DNA of 64,000 bases from Roseovarius arcticus (GCF_006125015.1 NZ_SZZN01000001.1:558001-622000); one strand, 5' to 3'. Shown: positions 37,305 through 47,226, counted from the first letter of the stretch. Numbers and translations are program-made. The notes: generated by a model not told the origin, from the sequence alone.

Positions 37305-38531
37305 ATGAGCGCCACACTGGATATCGATTTTGTACGCAGGCAGTTTCCTGCCTTCACTGAGGCGCCACTGCAGGGGCAAGCATTCTTTGAGAACGCCGGC
37401 GGCTCTTATACGTCTGCGCCAGTCATTGAGCGGCTGACGCGGTTTTACCGCCAGCGCAAGGTGCAGCCCTACGCGCCCTACGCAGCCTCCACCCTGGCCG
37501 GGGAGGAGATGGATGAGGCTCGCAGGCGCCTCGCCGCGATCATGGGTATCCAGACCGACGAGCTGAGCTTTGGCCCCTCGACCACCCAAAATACCTACGT
37601 TCTGGCCCGCGCGTTTGCCCAATGGATGCAGCCAGGCGACGCGATCATTGTCACCAATCAGGATCACGAGGCCAATTCCGGGCCGTGGAGGCGGCTGGTG
37701 GACGAGGGGTTTGAGGTGCGCGAGTGGCGTATCGACCCCGAAACGGGACATCTGAACCCCGAGGATTTGGAAAACCTGCTGGACGAGCGTGTTCGCCTTG
37801 TCTGTTTCCCCCACTGCTCGAATGTAGTGGGCGAGGTTAATCCGGTGCCCGAAATCACGGCGCTCGCCCATGCTGCCGGGGCGTTTGTCTGCGTCGACGG
37901 CGTCAGCTATGCACCGCACGGCATCCCAGATGTGGGCTCGCTGGGGCCGGATATATATCTTTTCTCGGCGTACAAGACCTATGGCCCGCATCAGGGCATC
38001 ATGGCCATCCGGCGCACCTTGGGGATGATGTTGCCCAATCAGGGGCATTATTTCAACGAGGGCAGCCTTTACAAGCGGTTTACGCCGGCGGGGCCGGACC
38101 ACGCTCAAATAGCTGCCTGCGCTGGCATGGCTGATTATATCGACGCTCTGGCCGACCAACACAGCATCACCGGCGATGCGGCAGGGCGCGGGGCGGGTGT
38201 GCATGATCTGATGCGCGGCCATGAGACTGCGTTGCTTCAGCCTTTGCTGGACTATCTGAAGTCCCGCAATTCCGTTCGCCTGCTGGGGCCGCAGACGGCG
38301 GCGAACCGCGCGCCGACAGTTGCCGTGCGGCTGGATCGCCCCGGCGAGGAGGTCGCGCGCGATCTGGCGGCGCATGGCATCATGGCGGGCGGCGGCGATT
38401 TCTACGCCGTGCGCGCCTTGCAGGCAATGGGCGTCGATCCGGCGCACGGCGTGCTACGCCTCAGCTTTACGCATTACACCAGTGAGGCCGAGATGCAGCA
38501 ACTTCTCGGCGCGCTGGACGACGTCCTTTGA
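37305..38531 (+). CDS. Class V aminotransferase (cysteine desulfurase-like)
   Basis: PLP enzyme of fold type I, 408 residues from the ATG at 37305 (GGGGAACA upstream; the frame is open to 37245). The PLP lysine is Lys224 in FSAYKTYGPHQG; NQDHEANSGPWRR and VCVDGVSYAPHG supply the cofactor-binding His and Asp contexts. It lacks a clear active-site cysteine loop of IscS/SufS type, so it is better called an aminotransferase class V family enzyme of unknown substrate. Confidence 0.85.
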   Translation: MSATLDIDFVRRQFPAFTEAPLQGQAFFENAGGSYTSAPVIERLTRFYRQRKVQPYAPYAASTLAGEEMDEARRRLAAIMGIQTDELSFGPSTTQNTYVLARAFAQWMQPGDAIIVTNQDHEANSGPWRRLVDEGFEVREWRIDPETGHLNPEDLENLLDERVRLVCFPHCSNVVGEVNPVPEITALAHAAGAFVCVDGVSYAPHGIPDVGSLGPDIYLFSAYKTYGPHQGIMAIRRTLGMMLPNQGHYFNEGSLYKRFTPAGPDHAQIAACAGMADYIDALADQHSITGDAAGRGAGVHDLMRGHETALLQPLLDYLKSRNSVRLLGPQTAANRAPTVAVRLDRPGEEVARDLAAHGIMAGGGDFYAVRALQAMGVDPAHGVLRLSFTHYTSEAEMQQLLGALDDVL

Positions 38532-38556
38532 TCCGGCGCGCGGTGCCCTATGTCTT
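38529..38556 (+). promoter_or_regulatory. Candidate ECF sigma-E-type promoter upstream of phrB
   Basis: TGATCC at 38529-38534 matches the -35 element of R. sphaeroides RpoE promoters and lies about 52 nt before the photolyase start, overlapping the preceding stop codon. The -10 is unclear (TATGTC near 38549 is one option). In R. sphaeroides the phrA and cfa-type genes belong to the RpoE singlet-oxygen regulon, which motivates the call. Confidence 0.3.
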
Positions 38557-38586
38557 GGCTGAACCGCACTAAAACGCAGGCGTGAC

Positions 38587-40011
38587 ATGAGCGACACCAA
38601 ACCGACCCTCCTATGGCTGCGCCGCGATCTTCGCCTGTCAGATCATCCCGCTTGGACCGCCGCACTTGAGGGCGGCGGCCCGGTCATGCCCGTATTCATC
38701 CACGATGCGAGCGTCGAGGCATTGGGGGCCGCACCCAAATGGCGGCTGGGTCTGGGGCTGGAGCGGTTTGCTGAGACACTTGAGGCCAAAGGCAGCCGCC
38801 TGATCCTGCGCCGGGGCGCCGCGCTGGACGTGCTGCGGGAACTGATTAAGGAGACGGGGGCAGGGATGGTGCGATGGTCGCGCCTCTATGACCCGGCCGC
38901 GATTGAGCGCGATACGGCGATCAAGGCCGCGCTCAAGGAAGATGGCATTGAGACCAGTAGCCATGCTGGGCACCTGATGTTTGAGCCATGGAGCGTCGAG
39001 ACGAAGGACGGCGGCTATTACAAAGTCTACTCGCCGATGTGGCGCAGCGTTAAGGGTCGCGGCGTTGCGGCCCCGCTGAAGGCGCCCGGCGACCTGCGCC
39101 CGCCCGCCGAGTGGCCTGTGAGCGACGCGCTGGCTGATTGGAACATGGGCAAGGCGATGAACTGCGGCGCCGAGGTGTGCCTGCCTTATCAAACCGTCGG
39201 CGAACAGGCTGCGCAGGACCGCTTGGCGTGGTTCATTGACGGCCCGATCGACGATTACAAAGCAGCGCGCGACCTACCCGGCATCGACGGCACATCAGGC
39301 TTGTCCGAAAACCTGACATTGGGAGAGATTAGCCCGGCGCAATGCTGGCACGCGGGCCAGCGCGCACTGCATGAGGGGGCGGGCGGGGCCGAGCATTGGA
39401 TCAAGGAGTTGGTCTGGCGCGAGTTCGCGTACCACCTGATTTATCACACCCCACGCATCGCCACGCGCAACTGGCGCGAGGGGTGGGATGCCTTTCCGTG
39501 GAACGAAGACGGCGATACCGCTGAGGTCACGGCTTGGAAACAGGGACGCACGGGCGTGCCTTTTGTCGATGCGGCAATGCGGCAGATGTATGTAACCGGC
39601 AGGATGCACAACCGCGCGCGCATGATCGTCGCCAGCTACCTGACCAAGCATCTGATGACGCATTGGCGCGTTGGGCAGGCGTGGTTTGACGAGCATTTGA
39701 CGGACTGGGACATCGCCTCGAACGCGATGGGCTGGCAGTGGGCTGCCGGATCGGGCCCGGATGCCTCGCCCTATTTCCGCATCTTTAATCCTCAGACGCA
39801 GCTGGAAAAGTTTGACCCAAAGGGAAGCTATACCAGCGCTTGGATCGCGGAAGGGTCTGCGGCGCCCAGCGAAACGGCGCTGTCCTATTTTGACGCGATC
39901 CCGTGCAGGTGGGGCCTCGCGCCCGGTGACGCCTATCCGAGCAAGCCGATCGTAGGGCTGCGCGAGGGGCGCCAGAGGGCGCTGGACGCCTATCAGGACC
40001 GTGCGTTCTGA
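38587..40011 (+). CDS. phrB: Deoxyribodipyrimidine photolyase / cryptochrome family
   Basis: Flavoprotein that splits UV-induced pyrimidine dimers with blue light, 474 residues. The N-terminal Rossmann antenna domain starts TLLWLRRDLRLSDHPAW. The FAD domain has KQGRTGVPFVDAAMRQMYVT (split), MHNRARMIVASYLTKHL and the signature WQWAAGSGPDASPYFRIFNP. First gene of a co-directional stress cluster with a cfa-family gene and trgAB-cysK. The exact subclass (CPD photolyase versus cryptochrome) is not certain. Confidence 0.92.
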   Translation: MSDTKPTLLWLRRDLRLSDHPAWTAALEGGGPVMPVFIHDASVEALGAAPKWRLGLGLERFAETLEAKGSRLILRRGAALDVLRELIKETGAGMVRWSRLYDPAAIERDTAIKAALKEDGIETSSHAGHLMFEPWSVETKDGGYYKVYSPMWRSVKGRGVAAPLKAPGDLRPPAEWPVSDALADWNMGKAMNCGAEVCLPYQTVGEQAAQDRLAWFIDGPIDDYKAARDLPGIDGTSGLSENLTLGEISPAQCWHAGQRALHEGAGGAEHWIKELVWREFAYHLIYHTPRIATRNWREGWDAFPWNEDGDTAEVTAWKQGRTGVPFVDAAMRQMYVTGRMHNRARMIVASYLTKHLMTHWRVGQAWFDEHLTDWDIASNAMGWQWAAGSGPDASPYFRIFNPQTQLEKFDPKGSYTSAWIAEGSAAPSETALSYFDAIPCRWGLAPGDAYPSKPIVGLREGRQRALDAYQDRAF

Positions 40012-40076
40012 GCTACCATTTGGGCGCGGGGGCAAATGGTTCCGCGCCTGCCATCCAAGACAGAAAGACCAAGGCA

Positions 40077-41285
40077 ATGATCCTGACATCGACCGACGGC
40101 CAAACCGATTTGCCACGCTATTTCGCCCGCGTTTTTGAAAAGACACGCCGCATCAATCGTGGGCGGCTGGATTTTGTGCTGCCCGATGGGCGCGTATTTC
40201 GCGCCGAGGGGCCGAATCCCGGACCTGTGGGCGAGGTACATTTGCACAATACGGACGTTTTTGCCCGATTGATCCGCGAAGGCGACTTGGGATTTTGCGA
40301 CGCTTACCTCGATGGATGGTGGAGTTCGCCCGACCTTCAGGCGCTAATGGATTTCATCTGCACGGACAATGAGGACGTGTACGACGGCTTTCCGGGCATG
40401 AGCCTTGTCCGCAGGTTTGAGCAGGCGCGACACTGGCTGCGCAGCAACTCAAAATGGCAGGCGCGACGTAATATCAGCCACCACTATGATCTGGGAAACG
40501 ACTTTTATCAGCTGTGGTTGGACGACACTATGACCTATTCCAGCGCCATTTTCGAGACCGGCCAAGAGAGCATGGAGCGCGCGCAGATCGCCAAATACGC
40601 ATCAATGGTTGACCGGATGGGCGTGCAGCCGGGCGATCATGTGCTAGAGATTGGATGCGGCTGGGGCGGCTTTGCCGAATATGCCGCCGGTGAGCGCGGG
40701 CTAAAGGTGACGGGCCTGACCATCAGCCGCGAGCAGCTTAACTACGCCCGAGAGCGCATTGAGAAGGCTGGCCTTTCGGATATGGTGGAATTCAAGATGC
40801 AGGACTATCGCGACGAACGCGGGATGTATGACGGCATCGCCAGCATTGAAATGTTTGAGGCGGTGGGACAGCAATACTGGCCTGTTTATTTCCAGACGGT
40901 GCGCGACCGGCTACGCCCCGGCAAGCGCGCGACGCTGCAGATTATCACCATCAGCGATGAGCGGTGGGACGTGTATCGGCGCGGTGTAGATTTCATTCAA
41001 AAATATATCTTTCCAGGCGGTATGCTGCCCAGCCCCAGCGCCCTGCGCACCGAAGTTGAGCGGGCGGGGTTGACCGTGGCCGGATCGTTCGAATTCGGCG
41101 AGAGTTACAGCCAGACCCTTCGCCGCTGGCATGACCGCTTTAACGCATCTTGGGACGGGGTAGCCGCGCTTGGCTTTGACGAGCGGTTTCGCCGGATGTG
41201 GAATTTTTACCTCACCTCTTGCGCCGGATCGTTTCACGCGGGAAACTGCGACGTGACCCAGATCACGATAGCAAAACCGGGATAA
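40077..41285 (+). CDS. cfa: Cyclopropane-fatty-acyl-phospholipid synthase family methyltransferase
   Basis: SAM-dependent enzyme acting on membrane phospholipid acyl chains, 402 residues from the ATG at 40077 (frame open to 40020). The SAM-binding motif VLEIGCGWGGFAEYAA is near residue 190, and the family segments ISHHYDLGNDFYQLWLDD and TYSSAIFETG precede it. It could be a true CFA synthase or a related lipid methyltransferase. Between phrB and trgA, one base from the latter, so the cluster is probably one operon. Confidence 0.87.
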   Translation: MILTSTDGQTDLPRYFARVFEKTRRINRGRLDFVLPDGRVFRAEGPNPGPVGEVHLHNTDVFARLIREGDLGFCDAYLDGWWSSPDLQALMDFICTDNEDVYDGFPGMSLVRRFEQARHWLRSNSKWQARRNISHHYDLGNDFYQLWLDDTMTYSSAIFETGQESMERAQIAKYASMVDRMGVQPGDHVLEIGCGWGGFAEYAAGERGLKVTGLTISREQLNYARERIEKAGLSDMVEFKMQDYRDERGMYDGIASIEMFEAVGQQYWPVYFQTVRDRLRPGKRATLQIITISDERWDVYRRGVDFIQKYIFPGGMLPSPSALRTEVERAGLTVAGSFEFGESYSQTLRRWHDRFNASWDGVAALGFDERFRRMWNFYLTSCAGSFHAGNCDVTQITIAKPG

Positions 41286-41286
41286 C

Positions 41287-41745
41287 ATGGCCAAGACACG
41301 TACGCTGCCCACCGCTGCACGCCTCGTTGCAGCGCTTTCGCTTGCAGCATTGGGCTGGCTTGCGTCAGATCTGGTCCGACCCCTGATGCCGCCGCACACT
41401 GCATTTGGCTGGTTCAACTACGTCAATGCCGTTCTCGGCTTGCTCTGCGGATGGTTTGTAATCGGCAGCCGGGCAGGGCGCGGCTTTACCGAGGCGCTGG
41501 CCAATGGGCTCACGGGGGTTGCGGCGCTGGTCATCTGGGCATTCTTTGCCCAAAGCCTGAATCTGATGCTCAAGCAGGCGATGGAGAACAAGTATGATGG
41601 CCCGGTGGAGGCAATCATTGGCATTTTCACCAACGCCGTGGATTATGCGCAGTTCTTGGTCGATCCGGCACTGATCGCGGCATTGCTGATCGGGGGCATG
41701 ATTTGCGGCCTCTTGGCCGAGGCGACCTCGCGGCGCTGGAGCTAA
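41287..41745 (+). CDS. trgA: TrgA-family tellurite-resistance membrane protein
   Basis: A 152-residue membrane protein with four hydrophobic segments (about residues 10-30, 40-58, 70-95, 118-145). It matches the TrgA pattern (HTAFGWFNYVNAVLGLLCGW, ALANGLTGVAALVIWAFF) known from the trgAB locus that with cysK confers tellurite resistance in Rhodobacter sphaeroides. Biochemical role unknown. One base before trgB and one after the cfa-family gene. Confidence 0.88.
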   Translation: MAKTRTLPTAARLVAALSLAALGWLASDLVRPLMPPHTAFGWFNYVNAVLGLLCGWFVIGSRAGRGFTEALANGLTGVAALVIWAFFAQSLNLMLKQAMENKYDGPVEAIIGIFTNAVDYAQFLVDPALIAALLIGGMICGLLAEATSRRWS

Positions 41746-41746
41746 A

Positions 41747-42877
41747 ATGAGCGGCGTCTTTTTCTACGGAACGCTGCGCGATCCGGCGCTGTTGAACATC
41801 GTGCTTGGGACGGACGCATCCGTCGCCGCGCGGGATGCTGTGCTACCAGATCATGCCGTGACATGGGCTGACGGGCAGATTTTCCCGACAATCACCGCGC
41901 AGGCAGGGGCCAGCGCGCCCGGCCTGCTGCTGGAACATCCCAGCACGGACCTGCTGGCGAGGCTTGATTTTTATGAGGGCGGCTTTGGCTATGATCTGTT
42001 GCCGGTGCAGGTGATAGCGGACGCCGTGCAACATAGTGCGCGCGTCTATTTCCCGCGCCCGGGTATGTGGCATGCTGGCGCGCCGTTCATTTTGGCCGAT
42101 TGGCAGGAGAGATACGGCGCGCTTAGCCGCCTCGCCGCATCCGAGGCGATGGAATATCTTGGCCTCATCACCCCCGAAGTGCTGGCTGCACGGATGCCGA
42201 TGATCCGCGCACGCGCCGCCTCGCGCCTTGCCGCCAGCACCGCCGCCGACGTACCTACAGCCGTTCGCAGCGATACGCGTGCAGACGCCGTTGAGAATCT
42301 GAGAACCGACCTACTTCATTCCGGACATTTTCGCACAGAGGCGCGCCAATTACGCTTTCCTACCTTCGGGGGCGGGATGAGTGACGAGGTCCGCCGCGAG
42401 ATATTTGTGGCGACTGACGCGGCACTGGTGCTGCCCTACGATCCGGTGCGCGACCGCGTTCTTTTGGTCGAACAGTTCCGCATGGGCCCCTATGGGCGAG
42501 GCGATCCGCGCCCTTGGATGCTGGAGCCTGTGGCCGGCCGCGTTGATCCCGGCGAGACGCCGGAGGAGGCCGCGCATCGCGAATGCAAAGAGGAGGCCGG
42601 GTTGGCCAATATCCGGCTGGAACGGGTCGGAAGCTATTACTGCACCCCCGGCTATTCGACCGAGTATTTTCACACATATGTCGGCATAGCGGGTCTGCCT
42701 GATGATTTGCCCCGCTATGGCGGGCTGGACAGCGAGGCCGAGGATATTCGCCTGCACCTGCTTGATTTCACGGCTGCTATGCAATTGATCGAGACGGGCG
42801 AGGCCGATAATGGCCCGCTCATTTTGTCGCTGATGTGGCTGGCGCGCGAGCGTGGCAGACTGCGCGCCGCCGCGTAA
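41747..42877 (+). CDS. trgB: TrgB: gamma-glutamylcyclotransferase-like/Nudix fusion
   Basis: A 376-residue two-domain protein. The N-terminus (about residues 1-130) is AIG2/gamma-glutamylcyclotransferase-like, with FFYGTLRDPALL and an acidic LDFYEGGFGY. The C-terminus (about 200-376) is an ADP-ribose-pyrophosphatase-type Nudix hydrolase with the box GRVDPGETPEEAAHRECKEE followed by AGL. This fusion is typical of TrgB in Rhodobacteraceae. It is linked genetically to tellurite resistance; the physiological substrate is unknown. Coupled to trgA. Confidence 0.9.
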   Translation: MSGVFFYGTLRDPALLNIVLGTDASVAARDAVLPDHAVTWADGQIFPTITAQAGASAPGLLLEHPSTDLLARLDFYEGGFGYDLLPVQVIADAVQHSARVYFPRPGMWHAGAPFILADWQERYGALSRLAASEAMEYLGLITPEVLAARMPMIRARAASRLAASTAADVPTAVRSDTRADAVENLRTDLLHSGHFRTEARQLRFPTFGGGMSDEVRREIFVATDAALVLPYDPVRDRVLLVEQFRMGPYGRGDPRPWMLEPVAGRVDPGETPEEAAHRECKEEAGLANIRLERVGSYYCTPGYSTEYFHTYVGIAGLPDDLPRYGGLDSEAEDIRLHLLDFTAAMQLIETGEADNGPLILSLMWLARERGRLRAAA

Positions 42878-42968
42878 GTCGGGGCGGCGTAGGCCCACCT
42901 GCGGCTTGAGTCCGGCGGCCATCGCGCCTAAGTGTCAGGGCAATGTTTCAACGCTGAAAGGACGCGCC

Positions 42969-44000
42969 ATGCGCATTGCCAACGATCTGGCCGACGCGGT
43001 CGGCAACACCCCCATGATCAAGCTGCGCCGCGCCAGCGAAGAAACGGGTTGCACCATTTTGGGTAAGGCCGAGTTTCTTAATCCGGGCCAGTCGGTCAAG
43101 GACCGTGCCGCGCTCTATATTATCCGCGACGCGATCGCGCGCGGCACGCTCAAGCCCGGGGGCACGATCGTTGAGGGCACCGCCGGGAATACTGGGATCG
43201 GCTTGGCGCTGGTCGGTGCGTCGATGGGGTTCAAGACCGTCATCGTCATCCCCGAGACGCAGAGCGAAGAGAAAAAAGACATGCTGCGCCTCGCTGGTGC
43301 GGAACTGGTGCAGGTACCCGCCGCGCCCTACAGCAATCCCAACAATTTCGTGCGCTATTCCGAGCGTTTGGCGGCAGAGCTGTCCAAGACCGAGCCGAAC
43401 GGCGCGATTTGGGCGAACCAGTTCGACAACACCGCCAACCGGCAGGCCCACATCGAGACGACAGGCCCTGAAATCTGGGAACAGACGGGTGGCAAAATCG
43501 ACGGCTTTTGCTGTGCGGTTGGATCGGGCGGTACGCTCGCGGGCGTCGGCATGGCGCTTCAGCCCAAGGGGGTCAAAGTTGCGATTGCCGATCCGATGGG
43601 CGCCAAGCTTTATTCCTACTACACCACCGGAGAGCTGGCATCAGAGGGCGAGTCCATCGCCGAGGGGATTGGACAAGCCCGCATCACCGCCAATCTAGAG
43701 AGTTTTACACCCGATTTTGCCTACCAGATCCCCGACGCCGAGGCGTTGCCGATTGTGTTTGATCTGCTGCACGATGAGGGGCTGTGCATGGGCGCGTCGA
43801 CGGGCGTGAATGTGGCCGGCGCCATGCGCCTTGCGCGTGATCTGGGCCCTGGCCATACCATCGCGACGATCCTGTGCGACTATGGCTCGCGCTATCAGTC
43901 AAAACTATTCAACCCCGAGTTCCTGCGTGAAAAGGGCCTGCCGGTGCCCGATTGGATGAAGGCTGCGCCCCGCTCGATCCCCGGAGTCTTCGCAGAATGA
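42969..44000 (+). CDS. cysK: Cysteine synthase A
   Basis: PLP-dependent O-acetylserine sulfhydrylase, 343 residues from the ATG at 42969 (GAAAGGA upstream; the frame is open to 42852). The PLP lysine is Lys44 in NPGQSVKDRAA; the substrate loop is EGTAGNTGIGLA and the phosphate-binding loop AVGSGGTLAGVG. Adjacent to trgAB as in R. sphaeroides, where cysK contributes to tellurite resistance. The stop overlaps the start of the channel gene (ATGATGG). Confidence 0.93.
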   Translation: MRIANDLADAVGNTPMIKLRRASEETGCTILGKAEFLNPGQSVKDRAALYIIRDAIARGTLKPGGTIVEGTAGNTGIGLALVGASMGFKTVIVIPETQSEEKKDMLRLAGAELVQVPAAPYSNPNNFVRYSERLAAELSKTEPNGAIWANQFDNTANRQAHIETTGPEIWEQTGGKIDGFCCAVGSGGTLAGVGMALQPKGVKVAIADPMGAKLYSYYTTGELASEGESIAEGIGQARITANLESFTPDFAYQIPDAEALPIVFDLLHDEGLCMGASTGVNVAGAMRLARDLGPGHTIATILCDYGSRYQSKLFNPEFLREKGLPVPDWMKAAPRSIPGVFAE

Positions 44001-46483
44001 TGGCGGTGCTGCGGCACCTTCTACTGGCGCTGACATTGGTGATTATACCTGCCGCACCTGCGCTGATCGGCGCAGCGTTGGTCATATCGCCGGGCGTGGC
44101 AAATGCGCAGCAACCACCCAGTGCGCCGGATTACACACGCTGGGACGGGGTCGCGACACGCGCGACCAACGCGATCGAGAATCAACGTGCCTCCACCAGC
44201 GCGCTGGAAAGCCTGCGAAACGAGCTCGCTGAATGGCGCAGCGCGTTTTCAGGCGCGCAAGGTGTTAACTCCAACGCCATCGCCACGCTTGAGGCGCAGT
44301 TGCGTGCGCTGGGGGCGGCCCCCGCCGACGGCGACCCGGCCGAGGCGCCCGGAGTGGCGGCGCAGCGCACATCGCTGAACCAGCAGTTGTCGAATCTGCG
44401 CGCCCCGGTGACCAAGGCCGAGCTGGCGTACAGCGAAGCCGACGAAATGATAAAGTCGATCGACCGTCTCATCCGTGAGCGCCAGACCGAAGAGCTGCTG
44501 CAGCGCGGGCCATCACCGCTGAACCCGGTCAATTGGACCGCAGGCCTGAATGCGCTGGCCACCACTTTCACAGCGATCCGAACAGAAATCGGCGTAAGTT
44601 TTAGCGCGCCGGACAATCAATCGGACGCGATGACCAGGCTGCTGCTGACAGTTCTGCTGACTTTGGTGGGCCTTGTGCTAATGGTGCGCGGGCGGTTCTG
44701 GACGCAGTTTCTGATGCGTATCGTGCGCCCGCAAGCGGCAGTCTCGGCGCGCTGGATGCTGTCCTTCGTGATGTCGCTGGGCGACGTCGTGATACCCTTT
44801 CTGGGCCTCCTGATTGTCATCAAGGCCTTCCAGATTAGCGGTACTTTGGCCACGCAGAGCAATACGTTTCTGGAAATTCTTAAGATCTCGGTCCTTATAT
44901 TTCTGGTGTCGCGCTGGGCCGCGCTGCGCTGTTTCCCGCGCGGCGACGAGGACCGCTTGCCGCTGGACTTGGCGCCTGAGCAGCGCCGCGCCGGACGTCT
45001 TTATGGTGGTGCGCTGGGCCTTGTTATCGGGGTCGCGCATCTGTTTCACCAGCTAGGGGAGAGCAACAGCTGGAGTACCGAGGCACGCGTTGTTGTCCTG
45101 TTTCCCATACTGGTGATTGCGGGTCTGCTGCTCAGCCGCTTGGCGCGGCTCTTGTCGCTCCACACCCGCGCCTCGGGTGACGGCGCCAAGGTGGAGGCAG
45201 GCGAGGACAGCTATCGCAATCGCCTAGCCCGGTTCCTGTCAAAGGTGCTGATCGGTGTTGCAGTCATATCGCCGGTGCTGGCAGCCTTTGGGTATTACAA
45301 GGCCGCCATTAATCTGATGATGCCATCGTTGCTGTCGCTATTGCTGCTGGCAGCGTTGTTGATCCTGCAAGGCGTGATTACTGAGATTTACCGCCTCGTT
45401 GCCCGTGACCGGGAGGGCGCGTCCGATGAATTGACGCCGATGCTGGCTGGGTTTGTCATGGTGCTCGCGTCGCTGCCCGTCTTTGCGCTGATCTGGGGCG
45501 CGCGCGTTGCGGACCTGAGCGAGATGTGGGTCACCTTCAAGCGCGGGATCACGTTGGGCGATCTGACCATATCGCCCACCATTTTCCTAACGCTGGCCAT
45601 TGTTTTTGCCGTAGGTTTCGCCATCACGCGCCTGCTTCAGGGCACGCTCAAGAATTCGCTACTGCCCAAGACGCGTATGGAGACGGGCGCACGTGATGCG
45701 ATCGTTTCAGGTGTCGGATATATCGGTATCTTCCTCGCGGCTCTGATCGCGGTGACAAGCGCGGGCATCGACCTTAGCAGTCTGGCGATCGTCGCGGGCG
45801 CGCTGTCTGTCGGTATTGGTTTCGGCCTACAGAATATCGTGTCCAACTTCGTCTCTGGCATCATCCTGCTGATCGAGCGCCCCATCAGTCAGGGCGACTG
45901 GATCGAAGTGAATGGTCAGCATGGCACGGTGCGCGAAATATCGGTGCGCTCTACCCGGATCGAGACGTTTGATCGATCCGACCTGATCATCCCAAACTCC
46001 GATTTAGTCAGCGGCACGGTCACGAACTACACCAAAGGCAGCACGGTAGGCCGCATGATCGTCAAGGTCGGCGTCGCCTACGGCACTGACACCAGATGGG
46101 TCGAAGGCATCCTGAGCGAGATTGCCCGCGCGCATCCAATGGTTTTGATGAATCCCGAGCCCACAATCCTGTTTAAGACAATCGGCTCTGACGCATTCGA
46201 GTTCGAAGTTCGGGCGATCCTGCGCGACGTGAACTGGATCATGAACGTAACGTCCGACGTGAACCACGAAATCGCAAAACGCTTTGCCGACGAGGGCATT
46301 GAGATGCCGTATCAGCAGCGCGATATCTGGCTGCGCAATCCTGAAACGTTGACCAGCGGGCGCGGCGGCGCATCGCCGCCCGCCTCGTCCGCCCCGCGCG
46401 CGCAAACGGGCGACGGGGGCCACCCTGAGGGCGTTCCCCAACGCGCCGAGGATGGCGGGGACGCCGGAGGAGACGGTCGATGA
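43997..46483 (+). CDS. MscS-type mechanosensitive channel with DUF3772 domain
   Basis: A large mechanosensitive-channel family protein of 828 residues. It has an N-terminal signal peptide ending near ANAQ, then a periplasmic DUF3772-like coiled-coil region (about residues 35-185), about eleven membrane helices, and the MscS domain (about 575-790) with VGIGFGLQNIVSNFVSGIIL and ERPISQGDWIEV. A low-complexity Pro/Ala/Gly tail ends it. The frame extends upstream inside cysK, but the ATG at 43997 overlapping the cysK stop gives the signal peptide. Probably protects against osmotic downshock. Confidence 0.9.
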   Translation: MMAVLRHLLLALTLVIIPAAPALIGAALVISPGVANAQQPPSAPDYTRWDGVATRATNAIENQRASTSALESLRNELAEWRSAFSGAQGVNSNAIATLEAQLRALGAAPADGDPAEAPGVAAQRTSLNQQLSNLRAPVTKAELAYSEADEMIKSIDRLIRERQTEELLQRGPSPLNPVNWTAGLNALATTFTAIRTEIGVSFSAPDNQSDAMTRLLLTVLLTLVGLVLMVRGRFWTQFLMRIVRPQAAVSARWMLSFVMSLGDVVIPFLGLLIVIKAFQISGTLATQSNTFLEILKISVLIFLVSRWAALRCFPRGDEDRLPLDLAPEQRRAGRLYGGALGLVIGVAHLFHQLGESNSWSTEARVVVLFPILVIAGLLLSRLARLLSLHTRASGDGAKVEAGEDSYRNRLARFLSKVLIGVAVISPVLAAFGYYKAAINLMMPSLLSLLLLAALLILQGVITEIYRLVARDREGASDELTPMLAGFVMVLASLPVFALIWGARVADLSEMWVTFKRGITLGDLTISPTIFLTLAIVFAVGFAITRLLQGTLKNSLLPKTRMETGARDAIVSGVGYIGIFLAALIAVTSAGIDLSSLAIVAGALSVGIGFGLQNIVSNFVSGIILLIERPISQGDWIEVNGQHGTVREISVRSTRIETFDRSDLIIPNSDLVSGTVTNYTKGSTVGRMIVKVGVAYGTDTRWVEGILSEIARAHPMVLMNPEPTILFKTIGSDAFEFEVRAILRDVNWIMNVTSDVNHEIAKRFADEGIEMPYQQRDIWLRNPETLTSGRGGASPPASSAPRAQTGDGGHPEGVPQRAEDGGDAGGDGR

Positions 46484-47199
46484 CCGAGCCGCTTTTTCGC
46501 AGCGATGCCTACATTGCCGAAGCCTCCGCCACCGTTGCGGCCCATACAGCCGAGGGCGGCATCGTGCTGGACCGATCCATTTTTTACCCCACCGGCGGCG
46601 GCCAGCCGGGTGATAGCGGCTATATCGTATGGCCGGGAGGCAGTATGCAGATTGCAACTACCGTCAAGGGTAGCAGCGCGGCTATTGTTTTGGTGCCCGC
46701 CGCGCCGCAGTCGCTGCCGCCTGTCGGTCTCGTGGTCGAGCAGCGCTTGGACTGGCCCCGCCGCCACCGTCTAATGCGGATGCATACCGCACTGCACCTT
46801 TTGTCAGTGGTGATCCCGCTGACGGTATCGGGCGGCGCTGTGGGCGAGACGCGCAGCCGCCTCGATTTCGATATGCCGCTCGCGCCTGAGAATCCGGATA
46901 TGCTGGAGGCGCGGCTGAACCACATGATTGACGACGATCTGTTGGTATCCGAGACTTGGATCACCGATGCGGAGCTTGCCGCTAACCCTTGTTTGGTCAA
47001 AACGATGTCTGCCCCGCCCCCCCGCGGCGCAGATCGCGTGCGTCTGGTCCAGATAGGTACGGGTGCAAACATGGTCGACCTGCAGCCCTGCGGCGGCACC
47101 CATGTCGCCCGCACCGGCGAGATCGGGCGGTTGCGTCTGGGCAAGATCGAGAAGAAGGGCCGCCAGAACCGGCGCGTCTATCTGCATCTGGATGAGTGA
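46480..47199 (+). CDS. AlaX-like alanyl-tRNA editing protein
   Basis: A 239-residue free-standing editing domain related to the AlaRS C-terminal half, which hydrolyses mischarged Ser- or Gly-tRNA-Ala. The zinc-binding motifs HTALH (about residue 107) and CGGTH (about residue 207) are present, with the FYPTGGGQPGDSG strand typical of the family. GGAGGAGA precedes the ATG, which overlaps the upstream stop by 4 nt. Last gene of the phrB-to-alaX run, just before tRNA-Ser. Confidence 0.9.
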   Translation: MTEPLFRSDAYIAEASATVAAHTAEGGIVLDRSIFYPTGGGQPGDSGYIVWPGGSMQIATTVKGSSAAIVLVPAAPQSLPPVGLVVEQRLDWPRRHRLMRMHTALHLLSVVIPLTVSGGAVGETRSRLDFDMPLAPENPDMLEARLNHMIDDDLLVSETWITDAELAANPCLVKTMSAPPPRGADRVRLVQIGTGANMVDLQPCGGTHVARTGEIGRLRLGKIEKKGRQNRRVYLHLDE

Positions 47200-47226
47200 T
47201 CCGTGCAGAATAGCGCGATTATCCGC

